This document shows positions 1-9,293 of a stretch of DNA of 64,000 bases, piece by piece. The notes beneath the pieces were generated by a model. The model was not told the DNA's origin. It ran no database searches and saw only the letters and a list, made by a program, of their open reading frames with translations. The first letter of the stretch is position 1. Each line of letters starts with the position of its first letter. Position numbers and translations under genes: made by a program. The DNA comes from Pseudomonas sp. IB20 (GTDB lineage Bacteria; Pseudomonadota; Gammaproteobacteria; Pseudomonadales; Pseudomonadaceae): NCBI RefSeq assembly GCF_009707325.1, contig NZ_CP046103.1:4848951-4912950 (forward strand), written 5' to 3'.

Positions 1-12
1 ACCGAGGTGCCT

Positions 13-57
13 GCATCGCGGGCAAGCCCGGCTCCCACACAGCCCGCTCCCACATTT
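13..57. repeat. Partial REP-type element
   Basis: Carries the REP core of this genome (GCGGGCAAGCCCGGCTCCCAC) followed directly by a second half-copy ending in GCTCCCACATTT. Only one side of the usual inverted pair is visible at the window edge. Confidence 0.7.
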
Positions 58-95
58 GACTGATTCCAATTCAGAATTTGTATGAGGACACCGTT

Positions 96-1274
96 TTGCG
101 CTCGACCGAAGTTGTGATCATTGGCGCCGGCGCCGCAGGTTTGATGTGCGCGCTGACCGCCGCCGGGCGTGGGCGCAAGGTGATGTTGATCGACCACGCG
201 AACAAGGCCGGCAAAAAGATCCTGATGTCCGGCGGTGGCCGCTGCAATTTCACCAATATGTACACCGAGCCTGCCAACTTCCTCTCGCACAACGCCCACT
301 TCTGCAAGTCCGCCCTGGCCCGCTACACCCAGTGGGATTTCATCGGGCTGGTGGCCAAGCACGGCGTGCCGTATCACGAGAAGAAGCTCGGCCAACTGTT
401 CTGCGATAACAAATCCAGCGACATCCTCGGCATGCTGCTGGATGAATGCATTCAAGTTGGCGTGAGCATGCACTTGGACACGTCGGTCCAGGAGATTGCC
501 AAGCTGGACGCCGGTTATCAGTTGCAAACAACGTTGGGTGAACTGCGCTGCGAGTCTTTGGTAATTGCCACGGGCGGCCTGTCGATCCCGACCTTGGGCG
601 CTACCGGGTTTGGTTATCAAGTGGCCAAGCAGTTCGGCCATGAACTGCTGCCGACCCGCGCAGGATTGGTGCCGTTCACCATCACCGACCAGCTCAAGGA
701 CTTGTGTGGCGAGCTGTCCGGCACCTCGGTGGACTGCCTGGTCAGCTGCAACGACCAAAGCTTTCGCGAGAACATCCTGTTTACCCACCGCGGCCTGAGC
801 GGGCCGGCGATTCTGCAGATCTCCTCGTACTGGGAAACCGGCGACACCGTGGAAATCAACCTGCTGCCCGACCACGACGCCCACGCCTGGCTGCAACAGC
901 AACAGGTCGAGCGCCCCAATAGCGAGTTGAAAACCCTGCTGGGTGAGATCTTCACCAAGAAGATGGCCAACCTGCTGGCGGAAACCTGGTTTGTGTCCAA
1001 GCCGATGAAGCAGTACACCCACGCCGAAATCGCCGATATCGCGCAAAAACTCGGCAGTTGGCAACTGGTGCCGGCCGGCACTGAAGGCTATCGCACGGCC
1101 GAGGTGACGTTGGGTGGGGTGGATACGCGCGAAGTGTCGTCCAAGACCATGGAGTCGCTGAAAAGCCCGGGGTTGTACTTCATCGGTGAAGTGCTGGATG
1201 TGACCGGCCACTTGGGTGGGTTCAACTTCCAGTGGGCGTGGGCTTCGGGCTACGCGGCTGCGCAATACGCCTAA
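96..1274 (+). CDS. FAD/NAD(P)-dependent oxidoreductase, HI0933/YhiN family
   Basis: A flavoprotein of about 392 residues in the HI0933/YhiN (BaiN-like) family; its physiological substrate is not settled. The N-terminus holds the dinucleotide-binding GxGxxG (IGAGAAG, residues 9-15). It is followed by the family motif SGGGRCNFTN near residue 50 and the C-terminal GEVLDVTGHLGGFNFQWA block that closes over FAD. The start is chosen as TTG at 96: GAGGA at 84-88 is well placed, and the peptide MRSTEVVIIGAG fits the family. An in-frame TTG at 78 has no ribosome binding site. It stands alone, with a REP pair downstream. Family assignment is firm; the reaction is unknown. Confidence 0.88.
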   Translation: MRSTEVVIIGAGAAGLMCALTAAGRGRKVMLIDHANKAGKKILMSGGGRCNFTNMYTEPANFLSHNAHFCKSALARYTQWDFIGLVAKHGVPYHEKKLGQLFCDNKSSDILGMLLDECIQVGVSMHLDTSVQEIAKLDAGYQLQTTLGELRCESLVIATGGLSIPTLGATGFGYQVAKQFGHELLPTRAGLVPFTITDQLKDLCGELSGTSVDCLVSCNDQSFRENILFTHRGLSGPAILQISSYWETGDTVEINLLPDHDAHAWLQQQQVERPNSELKTLLGEIFTKKMANLLAETWFVSKPMKQYTHAEIADIAQKLGSWQLVPAGTEGYRTAEVTLGGVDTREVSSKTMESLKSPGLYFIGEVLDVTGHLGGFNFQWAWASGYAAAQYA

Positions 1275-1290
1275 AGGTTGTACGCGGTCA

Positions 1291-1388
1291 AAATGTGGGA
1301 GCTGGCTTGCCTGCGATAGCGGTGTGAAGTGCGCCCCAGAAGTTGGACACTCGTCCAATCTCAGCGCAGGCAAGCCAGCTCCCACATT
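1291..1388. repeat. REP inverted pair
   Basis: Two REP copies in opposite orientation (AATGTGGGAGCTGGCTTGCCTGCGATAGC and its complement) separated by about 45 bases. It lies between the flavoprotein gene and yccS and may fold as a transcript-end hairpin. The remaining intergenic bases to 1501 show nothing recognisable. Confidence 0.85.
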
Positions 1389-1501
1389 GCTTTTGTGGTG
1401 TGCTTGGAAGTTATTTTGCGCAATTGATGTGATCGCTACGCTTGCCGTGGCGTCCTTGATAGCTCAATTTAACGGCATCGTCCCGGAAGACACCAGACTT
1501 C

Positions 1502-3685
1502 ATGTCATCGACCTCGTTCAAGCAGTCAATGCGGCGCCTGTGGGCGCTGGATAAATTCAGTTACAGCGTGCGGGTATTCATCGCCCTCACCGGCAGCATG
1601 GCGCTGTGCTGGTATCAGGATGAAATGACGCTGCTCATCCCGCTGTTCCTGGGGATCATCGCCAGCGCCCTGGCCGAGACCGATGACAGTTGGCAAGGCC
1701 GCCTCAATGCCCTGGCGGTGACGCTGGTGTGTTTCAGCATCGCCGCGCTGTCGGTGGAACTGCTGTTCCCTTACCCCTGGATCTTCGCGATCGCTCTGGC
1801 CCTGGCCAGTTTCTGCCTGACCATGCTCGGGGCGCTGGGCGAGCGCTATGGTGCGATTGCCTCGGCGACGCTGATTCTGTCGGTGTACACCATGATCGGT
1901 GTGGACCAGCGCGGTGGTGCCGTGTCTGATTTCTGGCATGAACCGCTGCTGCTGGTGGCCGGTGCCGCGTGGTATGGCGTGCTGTCGGTGCTGTGGCAGG
2001 CGCTGTTTTCCAACCAGCCAGTGCAGCAAAGCCTGGCGCGGCTGTTTCGCGAGCTGGGGCGTTACCTCAAGCTCAAATCATCGCTGTTCGAACCGATCCG
2101 TCAGCTGGACGTAGAAGCGCGCCGCCTGGAACTGGCCCAGCAAAATGGCCGGGTGGTGGCGGCGCTGAATGCGGCGAAGGAAATCATCCTGCACCGCGTC
2201 GGCAATGGCCGCCCAGGCTCCAAGGTCAGCCGCTACTTGAAGCTGTATTTCCTGGCCCAGGACATCCACGAACGCGCCAGCTCGTCCCACTACCCGTATA
2301 ACGCCCTGGCCGACGCCTTCTTCCACAGCGACGTGCTGTTCCGCTGCCAGCGCCTGTTGCGCCAGCAAGGCAAGGCCTGCCAGACCTTGGGCGAGTCGAT
2401 TCAACTGCGCCAGCCGTTCATTTACGACGACAGCTTCGCCGAAGCCCTCGGCGACCTGAATGCCTCGTTGGAACACCTGCGCGTCCAGAGCAACCCGGCC
2501 TGGCGCGGCCTGCTGCGCTCATTGCGCGCCCTGGCGGCCAACCTGTCGACACTCGACCGCCTGCTCGGCGACGCCAGCAACCCCGACGCACTCGCCGACG
2601 CCACCGACAGCAACCTGCTGGACCGCGCCCCGCGCAACCTCAAGGAAATGTGGACGCGCCTGCGCACGCAACTGACGCCGACCTCGCTGCTGTTCCGCCA
2701 TGCCTTGCGCCTGGCCCTGGCGTTAACCATCGGCTACGGCACCTTGCATGCGATTCACGCCTCCCAGGGTTATTGGATCATCCTCACCACCCTGTTCGTC
2801 TGCCAGCCCAACTACGGCGCCACCCGGCGCAAGCTCGGCCAGCGGATCATCGGCACCGCCATCGGTTTGACCGTGGCCTGGGCGCTGTTCGACCTGTTCC
2901 CAAGCCCCGTGGTGCAATCGCTGTTCGCCATCGCCGCAGGGCTGGTGTTCTTTATCAACCGCACCACCCGCTACACCTTGGCCACGGCGGCGATCACCTT
3001 GATGGTGTTGTTCTGCTTCAACCAAGTGGGTGATGGCTACGGGCTGTTCCTGCCACGGCTGTTCGATACCCTGCTCGGCAGCCTGATCGCGGGCCTCGCG
3101 GTGTTCCTGTTCTTGCCAGACTGGCAAGGCCGCCGCCTGAACAAGGTGCTGGCCAACACCCTGACCTGCAACAGCATCTACCTGCGCCAGATCATGCAGC
3201 AATACGCCGCGGGCAAGAGCGACGACCTGGCCTACCGCTTGGCCCGGCGCAACGCCCACAACGCCGACGCGGCGCTGTCCACCACGCTGGCAAATATGCT
3301 GATGGAGCCAGGGCACTTTCGCAAAGAGGCTGACGTAGGCTTCCGTTTTCTGGTGCTGTCGCACACCTTGCTCAGTTACCTGTCGGGGCTGGGCGCGCAC
3401 CGCGAAACGCAACTGCCGGCCGAGGTGCGTGAACATTTGATCGACGGCGCCGGTAACAGCCTGGCGGCGAGCATCGACGAGATCGCCACGGGGCTGGCCA
3501 ACAAGCAGCCGGTTGCGATTCAGAGCGATGCTGAGGAAGCGTTGGCGGCGGAGCTGGAACAGATGCCGGATGAGATTGATGAAGGGCAACGGTTGGTGCA
3601 GACCCAGTTGGCGTTGATCTGCCGGCAGTTGGGGCCATTGCGCACGTTGGCGGCGCACCTGATCAAAGATACCAGCGCGGCCTAA
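1502..3685 (+). CDS. yccS: YccS/FUSC-family inner-membrane protein
   Basis: A 727-residue membrane protein of the YccS branch of the fusaric-acid-resistance (FUSC) superfamily, in the inner membrane. It has the family's duplicated layout: a first hydrophobic bundle at about residues 25-175, a long soluble helical region, a second bundle at about 395-540, and a cytoplasmic helical C-terminus. The second bundle contains the FUSC signature around LTTLFVCQPNYGATRRKLGQR. Length matches E. coli YccS. Transport of aromatic acids or export of toxic compounds is typical of the superfamily, but the substrate here is unknown. It starts at ATG 1502 and is a single gene ending in a REP pair. Confidence 0.88.
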   Translation: MSSTSFKQSMRRLWALDKFSYSVRVFIALTGSMALCWYQDEMTLLIPLFLGIIASALAETDDSWQGRLNALAVTLVCFSIAALSVELLFPYPWIFAIALALASFCLTMLGALGERYGAIASATLILSVYTMIGVDQRGGAVSDFWHEPLLLVAGAAWYGVLSVLWQALFSNQPVQQSLARLFRELGRYLKLKSSLFEPIRQLDVEARRLELAQQNGRVVAALNAAKEIILHRVGNGRPGSKVSRYLKLYFLAQDIHERASSSHYPYNALADAFFHSDVLFRCQRLLRQQGKACQTLGESIQLRQPFIYDDSFAEALGDLNASLEHLRVQSNPAWRGLLRSLRALAANLSTLDRLLGDASNPDALADATDSNLLDRAPRNLKEMWTRLRTQLTPTSLLFRHALRLALALTIGYGTLHAIHASQGYWIILTTLFVCQPNYGATRRKLGQRIIGTAIGLTVAWALFDLFPSPVVQSLFAIAAGLVFFINRTTRYTLATAAITLMVLFCFNQVGDGYGLFLPRLFDTLLGSLIAGLAVFLFLPDWQGRRLNKVLANTLTCNSIYLRQIMQQYAAGKSDDLAYRLARRNAHNADAALSTTLANMLMEPGHFRKEADVGFRFLVLSHTLLSYLSGLGAHRETQLPAEVREHLIDGAGNSLAASIDEIATGLANKQPVAIQSDAEEALAAELEQMPDEIDEGQRLVQTQLALICRQLGPLRTLAAHLIKDTSAA

Positions 3686-3687
3686 AT

Positions 3688-3757
3688 CGCTATCGCAGGC
3701 AAGCCAGCTCCCACATTGGAATGCGGTTACCTGTGGGAGCCGGGCTTGCCCGCGATG
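3688..3757. repeat. REP inverted pair
   Basis: Closely spaced inverted REP copies (left half ATCGCAGGCAAGCCAGCTCC, right half the reverse type). They lie between the convergent yccS and solute-binding-protein genes, so the element may serve as a two-way transcription end. Confidence 0.8.
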
Positions 3758-3772
3758 TGGCCCTCAAGCACC

Positions 3773-4510
3773 CTACATCCCGTGCGCCTTCATCAACCGC
3801 GCATAACTGCCATCGACCTTCATCCTGGCAATCTCCCGGTCGAAACTGGCGACAATTTGCTCATGCTCAGGGTTCTTCAGGCTGACCAGAATATGCAGGC
3901 TGTTCTCACTCAGCGGCTTGGGTAAAAACTCCACCGTATTGCGCACCCGGGGCGATTCGCGCGCCAGGTAATAGCGCGCAACATATTCATCTTCCAGCGT
4001 CAGCCTTACGCGCTGCGCCGCGAGCATGCGCACGGCCATGGCGAAGTTATGCACCGGCACTTTCTGCAACTGCGCATCCTGGTCGAAGGCCGCCGAGTAG
4101 GCATAACCGCGCACCACCGCGATGGGCTGGTCGTGCAGTTGTTCCAGGCTCTGATAATCGATGGGATCGTCGCGGCGCTTGATAAAGCGCACACGGTTCA
4201 ACAGGTATTCCGCGGAAAACTGCCCCAATTGCGTGCGTGAATCGTCGTACCAGGCATTGACCAGCACGTCATAACGCCCGTCGCCCACGCCCATCAGCGC
4301 TCGCGCCCAGGGCACCTGTTCGAAATCACTGGCGTAGCCGGCGCGAGCCAAGGCGGTGCTGACGATATCGGTGGCCAACCCACCGTTGACCAAGGTGGCA
4401 TCGGTGAACGGGGGCCAGGCATCCGCTACCAGGCGCAGACGTTGTGCGACCGCAGGCGTGGTCAGCAGCAACACTCCTATCAAAGCAACGGCACGAGAAA
4501 ATCGCGGCAT
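3773..4510 (-). CDS. Periplasmic solute-binding protein (SBP_bac_3), orphan
   Basis: A 245-residue exported protein of the bacterial extracellular solute-binding family 3. The start at 4510 gives MPRFSRAVALIGVLLLTTPA, a clean signal peptide cleaved after AVA. AAGGA sits about 8 bases upstream; the longer in-frame start at 4561 adds 17 residues without membrane logic. The mature protein opens with RLRLVADAWPPFTD, typical of amino-acid or small-molecule binding. No permease or ATPase gene is adjacent, so it may serve an unlinked transporter or a sensor. The ligand cannot be told. A protein of the same architecture lies at 30981-31772. Confidence 0.8.
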   Translation of the reverse strand: MPRFSRAVALIGVLLLTTPAVAQRLRLVADAWPPFTDATLVNGGLATDIVSTALARAGYASDFEQVPWARALMGVGDGRYDVLVNAWYDDSRTQLGQFSAEYLLNRVRFIKRRDDPIDYQSLEQLHDQPIAVVRGYAYSAAFDQDAQLQKVPVHNFAMAVRMLAAQRVRLTLEDEYVARYYLARESPRVRNTVEFLPKPLSENSLHILVSLKNPEHEQIVASFDREIARMKVDGSYARLMKAHGM

Positions 4511-4709
4511 GCTTAAAGTCCTTGGCGGGCAGGCAGTGGCCTGATAACAGTAGCTCATCAATGAGCCTGTATTGCAGATTACACAAAGAACTCAGCGGGG
4601 ATTGCACTGAATGATGGCAAATTGACGCCATTCACAAAAATGACGAATTTAGACAGGGGGGCCCGTCGCGCTTACTATCGGCAACAGCCATTAATTGAGA
4701 GAGCACACC

Positions 4710-5162
4710 ATGACGGTTGATTGGGTCTGCAAGCATCACGATGACTTAGGCAAGGAACAGCTGTACGCCATTCTGCGTCTGCGCAGCGAGGTCTTTGTCG
4801 TTGAACAGCAGTGCGTTTACCTGGACCTCGACGGGCAGGACCTTTCGGGCGATACCCACCACTTGATGGCCTGGAAAGATGACGAACTGGTGGCCTACCT
4901 GCGCCTGCTGGACCCGCAGACCCAGGACGATGATGTGGTGATCGGCCGCGTGATCGTCGCGCCAGTGGCACGCGGCACCGGGCTGGGCCATCAGATGATG
5001 GAAGAGGCCCTCAAGCGCATTGAAGATATCTGGCCTGAGACGCCGATCTTTCTGTCAGCCCAGGCGCACTTGCAGGGGTATTACGCGCGGTATGGGTTTG
5101 TGGTGGAGGGTGAGCAATATTTGGAGGATGATATTCCACATATTGGTATGCGGCGCGCTTGA
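4710..5162 (+). CDS. GNAT acetyltransferase, ElaA type
   Basis: A 150-residue GNAT-fold N-acetyltransferase resembling E. coli ElaA. The acetyl-CoA pyrophosphate-binding segment is seen as VIVAPVARGTGLGHQMM, with the R/QxxGxG/A-type loop ARGTGLG. The C-terminal YYARYGFVVEGEQYLEDDIPH is characteristic of ElaA proteins. ATG 4710 is the start; the in-frame TTG at 4695 would add five residues. Single gene between REP elements. The acceptor substrate is unknown. Confidence 0.85.
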   Translation: MTVDWVCKHHDDLGKEQLYAILRLRSEVFVVEQQCVYLDLDGQDLSGDTHHLMAWKDDELVAYLRLLDPQTQDDDVVIGRVIVAPVARGTGLGHQMMEEALKRIEDIWPETPIFLSAQAHLQGYYARYGFVVEGEQYLEDDIPHIGMRRA

Positions 5163-5167
5163 GCCCC

Positions 5168-5254
5168 TTTTCGCGAGCAAGCCCGCTCCCGCATTTAACC
5201 GTGTACACCCTTTGAAACGCGGTCGACTGTGGGAGCGGGCTTGCTCGCGAAAGC
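5168..5254. repeat. REP inverted pair
   Basis: Inverted REP copies of the TTCGCGAGCAAGCCCGCTCCC subtype, placed between convergent genes. Confidence 0.8.
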
Positions 5255-5276
5255 GTCAGCCCAATCACCGCCACAT

Positions 5277-5573
5277 TCAGGGATAACCCAACACCTGCTT
5301 GATCCCCGCCAGGTTCGCCTCGATCCACTTCCGATCAATCGCCCCCCAACTGCGAATCCGATAGTGCCCGGCATGGTTGCGCGCACCGTCTTCCTGCTCG
5401 AACTCGCACACGATATCCAGGTCGGCCAGCGCGGCAATCGTGTCCTGCGCCGTGCGCCGAGGCATGCCGGTGGCGTCGGTCAACGCCGGGACGCTGCTGG
5501 CTTGCCCGCTGTCGATCAGGTACGCCACATACAGGCGGCGGTAGAAACTGCTTTTGGTCTTGCTCACGTCCAT
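5277..5573 (-). CDS. Small winged-helix DNA-binding protein (HTH_43-like)
   Basis: A 98-residue protein consisting of one winged helix-turn-helix domain. The recognition region is VPALTDATGMPRRTAQDTIA (about residues 28-47), followed by a wing ending in YRIRSWGAID. It resembles the small Pfam HTH_43 family, whose targets are unknown. It lies 19 bases downstream of the metallopeptidase gene on the same strand, so the two are probably one transcript. A local regulatory role is inference only. Confidence 0.75.
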   Translation of the reverse strand: MDVSKTKSSFYRRLYVAYLIDSGQASSVPALTDATGMPRRTAQDTIAALADLDIVCEFEQEDGARNHAGHYRIRSWGAIDRKWIEANLAGIKQVLGYP

Positions 5574-5592
5574 GCTTGATCGCCTACTGAGG

Positions 5593-6093
5593 TTAGGGCT
5601 TGCCCTGCAAGTCGCGATACGTGAGGTACACCCGCAGGTCGAATTCCACCTGATGGTAGCCGGGCATCATGTATTCGCAGAGTTTGTAGAACGCCTTGTT
5701 GTGGTCCGATTCCTTGAAGTGCGCCAGCTCGTGCACCACGATCATGCGCAGAAACTCCGGCGCCGCCTCCTTGAACAGTGCGGCAATACGAATCTCTTTC
5801 TTGGATTTGAGGTTGCCACCCTGCACCCGTGAAATCGTGGTGTGCAGGCCCAACGCGCGGTGAGTCAGGTCCAGGCGGTTGTCGAACAGCACTTTGTCGA
5901 TGGCCGGCGCGTTACGCAGGTGTTCCTGCTTCAAGGCCAGGGCGTAGCTGTACAACGCCTTGTCACTCTGCACCGCATGGCGTTCGGGGTAACGTTGTTC
6001 CAGATAGGCGCCCAACTGGTCCTTGGCGATCATCTGGCGCACTTGTTCCTGAAGAGCTGCGGGGTAGGCCTGGAGGTATTTCAGCGCGGTCAT
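5593..6093 (-). CDS. YgjP-like M48-type zinc metallopeptidase
   Basis: A 166-residue cytoplasmic protein of the YgjP/DUF45 metallopeptidase group. The zinc site is explicit: HELAH at residues 121-125 (two His ligands and the catalytic Glu), then HNKAFY at 131-136 giving the third ligand. There is no signal peptide. Such proteins occur as stand-alone domains with unknown substrates. It is the first gene of a likely two-gene unit with the winged-helix gene downstream. Start ATG 6093 is the only reasonable choice. Confidence 0.82.
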   Translation of the reverse strand: MTALKYLQAYPAALQEQVRQMIAKDQLGAYLEQRYPERHAVQSDKALYSYALALKQEHLRNAPAIDKVLFDNRLDLTHRALGLHTTISRVQGGNLKSKKEIRIAALFKEAAPEFLRMIVVHELAHFKESDHNKAFYKLCEYMMPGYHQVEFDLRVYLTYRDLQGKP

Positions 6094-6135
6094 GAGTTCA
6101 GCAACAAGGTTCGAATGGCCGCCAGTGTAGCGAAT

Positions 6136-8241
6136 TCAAAGCGGCCCAGGGTGGGACCAATCGGCCATTTCCTCAGGCCGCAGCGGCTGCGCCGCCCACG
6201 GCCCCTGGATAAATGAGCAACCATTGGCCTTGAGCCAGTGCGACTGTTCGAGGGTATCCACGCCCTCGGCGATCACCAGCACATCAAAATGCCCGCACAG
6301 CTGGATGATGCTACGGGCCATGGCCGCGTCCCGCATCGAGCCCGGCAGGCGCGCCACCAGTTGTGGGTCCAGCTTGAGCGTGTCGAACTCCAGGTCACGC
6401 AGGTGGGCCAGGGAACACTGCCCCAAACCAAAGTCATCCAGCGCGATACGCACGCCGACCTGACGCAATAATTTGAACTGCTTGTTGGTTTCTTCAAGGT
6501 TACTCATCAGGCTGTCTTCACTGATTTCCACCTCCAACTGCCGCCCCTGCAACCCATGTCGGTCGAGTACCTGCTGCAGCTGGCTGGCCAGGTTGGGCAT
6601 GTTGAACTGGCTGCTGCTCAAGCTCACGCTCAGCACCAGCTCTTCATGGAAACTCGCTTGCCAGGCTTGCCGTTGGGCGGCGACTTGCTGGTAGATCCAG
6701 GCGCTCAACTGGCTGATCAGCCGCGCCTCTTCCAACAGCGGCAAAAACAGGCCCGGCGGCACATCGCCGACACTCGGGTGCTGCCAGCGCAGCAGCGCCT
6801 CGACGCCGCGCAAACGCCCGTCCTCCAGCGACACCTGGGGCTGGTACACCAAAGTGAAGTCCTTGTTCTGAATCGCGGTTCGCACGCTGTCTTCAAGCAT
6901 CAGGCGCGAGCGGGCGCGGCCGTTCATTTCCTGATCGTAATAGCGATATTGCTGACGCCCCGCGCGCTTGGCTTCGTACATGGCGATGTCCGCCGCGCGC
7001 AGCAGGCCGTTCAAATCCGAGCCGCAGTCCGGGAAGGTCGCAATGCCGATACTGACACCGAGCATTACATCCAAACCGTCGACCTGCTGGCACACAGACA
7101 CGCGCTCGATCAGTTTTTCCGAAATTTTCGCCGCCTGCTCCGGGAACTCCAGCTCTAACAATGCAGTGAATTCATCCCCGCCCATGCGCCCGAGAATGTC
7201 GTAGGAACGCAGACACGCCTGCATCTGCTCCGAGACCCAGCGCAGCACCCGATCCCCAGCATCGTGGCCCAACGAGTCGTTGACCCGCTTGAAACCGTCG
7301 AGGTCCAGGTAGAGCAACACCAGCGACAACTCGTTACGCTCGCTGCGCAGCAGCATGTTCTCCACCGCCTGGTGGAAGCCACGCCGGTTCAGCAGCCCGG
7401 TCAACGGGTCGGTCACCGCCTGGAACTCCAGTTGCTGATGCAGGTGGCGCACCTCGGACATGTCCAGCACCGTCACCACCATGGCCTTCTGCTCGGCGGG
7501 CAGGGGCGCGCAGGACAACGCCACCGGCACCTGCTGGCCGCGACCGGTGCGCAAAATGGCGTCGTGCTGGCGCCACGTCTCACCCTTGCGATACGCCTCG
7601 TACATCGGGAAGCCCAGCCAGGCGGGCACATGGGGCTTTTGCAAGAAACTCAGGAAGCTCTCGCCCTGCAACTCCGCCATCGTGGCGTTAAGCAGCCGCG
7701 AAACTGCCGGGTTGGCGTACTCAATCACACTGCCCTCGCCCACCACCAGGATGCCTTCGGCGGCGTTGTCCAGTACCGAGGCATTGAAGGCTCGCGCGGA
7801 TTCCAGGTCATGGCTCAAGCGCTGCAAGGCCCGGCGGTTACGCTGGTGCTCCAGCAGGGCTTGCACCTTGGGCTTGAGAATATGCGGGTCAAACGGTTTA
7901 AACAGGTAATCGATGGCGCCGCTGGCATAGCCTTCCAGCACAGCGGCGGGCGATTGGGCGTGGGCGGTCAGGAAGATAATCGGCGTCATGCGCGTACGTT
8001 GGCTGCCGCGCATCAGGCGGGCGACTTCGAAGCCGTCCATGCCGGGCATGCGCACATCCAGCAACACCAGGTCGATTTCGTGCGCCAGCAGCAGCTCCAA
8101 GGCTTCAAGCCCCGACGCTGCAGTCATCACGTGCCAATCTTCACGCTGCAAAAGCGCACGCATGCTGACGAGGTTCTCCGGGTAGTCATCGACCACCAAG
8201 AGTACCGAACTGCCATCGCCTGGGTGTGGAGCGCAATCCAT
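6136..8241 (-). CDS. Response regulator with PAS, GGDEF and EAL domains
   Basis: A 701-residue cyclic-di-GMP signalling protein. Order: receiver domain (about 10-130; phospho-acceptor Asp in VLLDVRMPGMDG), linker, PAS (about 150-260), GGDEF (about 275-440) and EAL (about 450-690). GGDEF is intact, with the inhibitory RxxD site (RSYD) five residues before it. EAL is partly altered: EALLRW, DDFG and the Lys of LKLD are kept. The Asn expected in the VNxS motif reads SVSLSS, and AEGVET reads AEGVDT. Start 8241 has AAGGAAGAGA upstream; the longer start at 8313 does not. No partner kinase is adjacent. Diguanylate cyclase activity is likely; phosphodiesterase activity is uncertain. Confidence 0.88.
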   Translation of the reverse strand: MDCAPHPGDGSSVLLVVDDYPENLVSMRALLQREDWHVMTAASGLEALELLLAHEIDLVLLDVRMPGMDGFEVARLMRGSQRTRMTPIIFLTAHAQSPAAVLEGYASGAIDYLFKPFDPHILKPKVQALLEHQRNRRALQRLSHDLESARAFNASVLDNAAEGILVVGEGSVIEYANPAVSRLLNATMAELQGESFLSFLQKPHVPAWLGFPMYEAYRKGETWRQHDAILRTGRGQQVPVALSCAPLPAEQKAMVVTVLDMSEVRHLHQQLEFQAVTDPLTGLLNRRGFHQAVENMLLRSERNELSLVLLYLDLDGFKRVNDSLGHDAGDRVLRWVSEQMQACLRSYDILGRMGGDEFTALLELEFPEQAAKISEKLIERVSVCQQVDGLDVMLGVSIGIATFPDCGSDLNGLLRAADIAMYEAKRAGRQQYRYYDQEMNGRARSRLMLEDSVRTAIQNKDFTLVYQPQVSLEDGRLRGVEALLRWQHPSVGDVPPGLFLPLLEEARLISQLSAWIYQQVAAQRQAWQASFHEELVLSVSLSSSQFNMPNLASQLQQVLDRHGLQGRQLEVEISEDSLMSNLEETNKQFKLLRQVGVRIALDDFGLGQCSLAHLRDLEFDTLKLDPQLVARLPGSMRDAAMARSIIQLCGHFDVLVIAEGVDTLEQSHWLKANGCSFIQGPWAAQPLRPEEMADWSHPGPL

Positions 8242-8551
8242 GCTACGTCTCTTCCTTGAGGGGCTGCACCGGTCACTTCTGATATAAAAACCGGACAAAC
8301 AATGAGGCCTCACTCTAGCCCCGGTTCCAAAAAAGCAGAAGTGACGTGGGTGCCATCATTGCGCCAAAGCCCTGGAAGCCGACTAACGGTCAAGCCCTAC
8401 AGGCCACGGTTCATGGGAAACATGGCTTTTTGGCACTCCTCTGACGCCAATAAATTGCCAGTAATCGTTTAACAACCGGACGATCACCGCCTATAAAGAA
8501 CCTGCAAGGCCCTCGGGCCAAAGCCTTCACCCTCTGTAAAAGGCCAACACC
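8242..8551. other. Intergenic region between divergent genes
   Basis: About 310 bases separating the divergent receiver-GGDEF-EAL and alginate lyase genes. It must hold both promoters. I see no repeat, hairpin terminator or ORF that I can support. Confidence 0.5.
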
Positions 8552-9217
8552 ATGATCGACCTTTCCACCTGGAACCTGAGCATTCCGGTCGGCTCGCCGC
8601 CCGCGACCATCGACACGCCGAAACTGCTTAGCGGCTTCAAGGACCAATATTTCCAGGCCGAAGGCAGCAACGTGCAATTCTGGACACCGGTGACCGGTAC
8701 CCGCACCGAAAACGCCGTTTACCCGCGCAGCGAACTGCGCGAAACCTACGCCGACGGGCGTTTGCGTAACTGGACCTACCCCGACGCCGACAACTTCCTG
8801 CGCGCCACCCTGGCCGTCAATCAGGTGCCCTCTTCCGGCAAAGTCGTGATCGGCCAGATCCACGCCTATGACAGCCAAAAACCGCTGATCAAACTGGAAT
8901 ACCAATTCAAGGAAAAAACCCAGACTGGCAACATCATCGCCAAGGTGCGCATGCGCCCGGATGAAGACGAAGGCCGCGTGATTATCGTGGCCTCCAATGT
9001 GCCGCTGGAGAAGAGCTTTACCTATGTGATCAACCTCAATAAGGCCGGCTTGCTGAGTGTGGAGGCCGCTGACGGGCAGTGGAATGAACGCATCGGTGCC
9101 GCGTGGGGCGCCAAACCGTTGTATTTCAAGGCGGGGGCGTATGTGCAAGACAACAGTGGGGACAATAAAGAAGGCGCGCGGGTGACATTTGCGAAGTTGG
9201 ATATTGATCACGAGTAA
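8552..9217 (+). CDS. Polysaccharide lyase family 7 (alginate lyase)
   Basis: A 221-residue PL7 enzyme, expected to cleave alginate by beta-elimination. The three catalytic-groove motifs are present: RSELRE (about residues 54-59), QIH (about 110-112) and YFKAGAYVQ (about 191-199). Length is that of a single catalytic domain. No signal peptide is visible: the protein starts MIDLSTWNLSIPVG, already inside the fold. It is therefore cytoplasmic, released by an unusual route, or relies on another export path. It is not near algA-algD genes, which suggests a role in using or trimming alginate rather than in its synthesis. Confidence 0.88.
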   Translation: MIDLSTWNLSIPVGSPPATIDTPKLLSGFKDQYFQAEGSNVQFWTPVTGTRTENAVYPRSELRETYADGRLRNWTYPDADNFLRATLAVNQVPSSGKVVIGQIHAYDSQKPLIKLEYQFKEKTQTGNIIAKVRMRPDEDEGRVIIVASNVPLEKSFTYVINLNKAGLLSVEAADGQWNERIGAAWGAKPLYFKAGAYVQDNSGDNKEGARVTFAKLDIDHE

Positions 9218-9293
9218 GCCAGGCTTCAATCGACATAAGCCTCAACCTTGAACCCAAGAATTCATGACCAACCTCTTAAACGCACCGCCAGTC

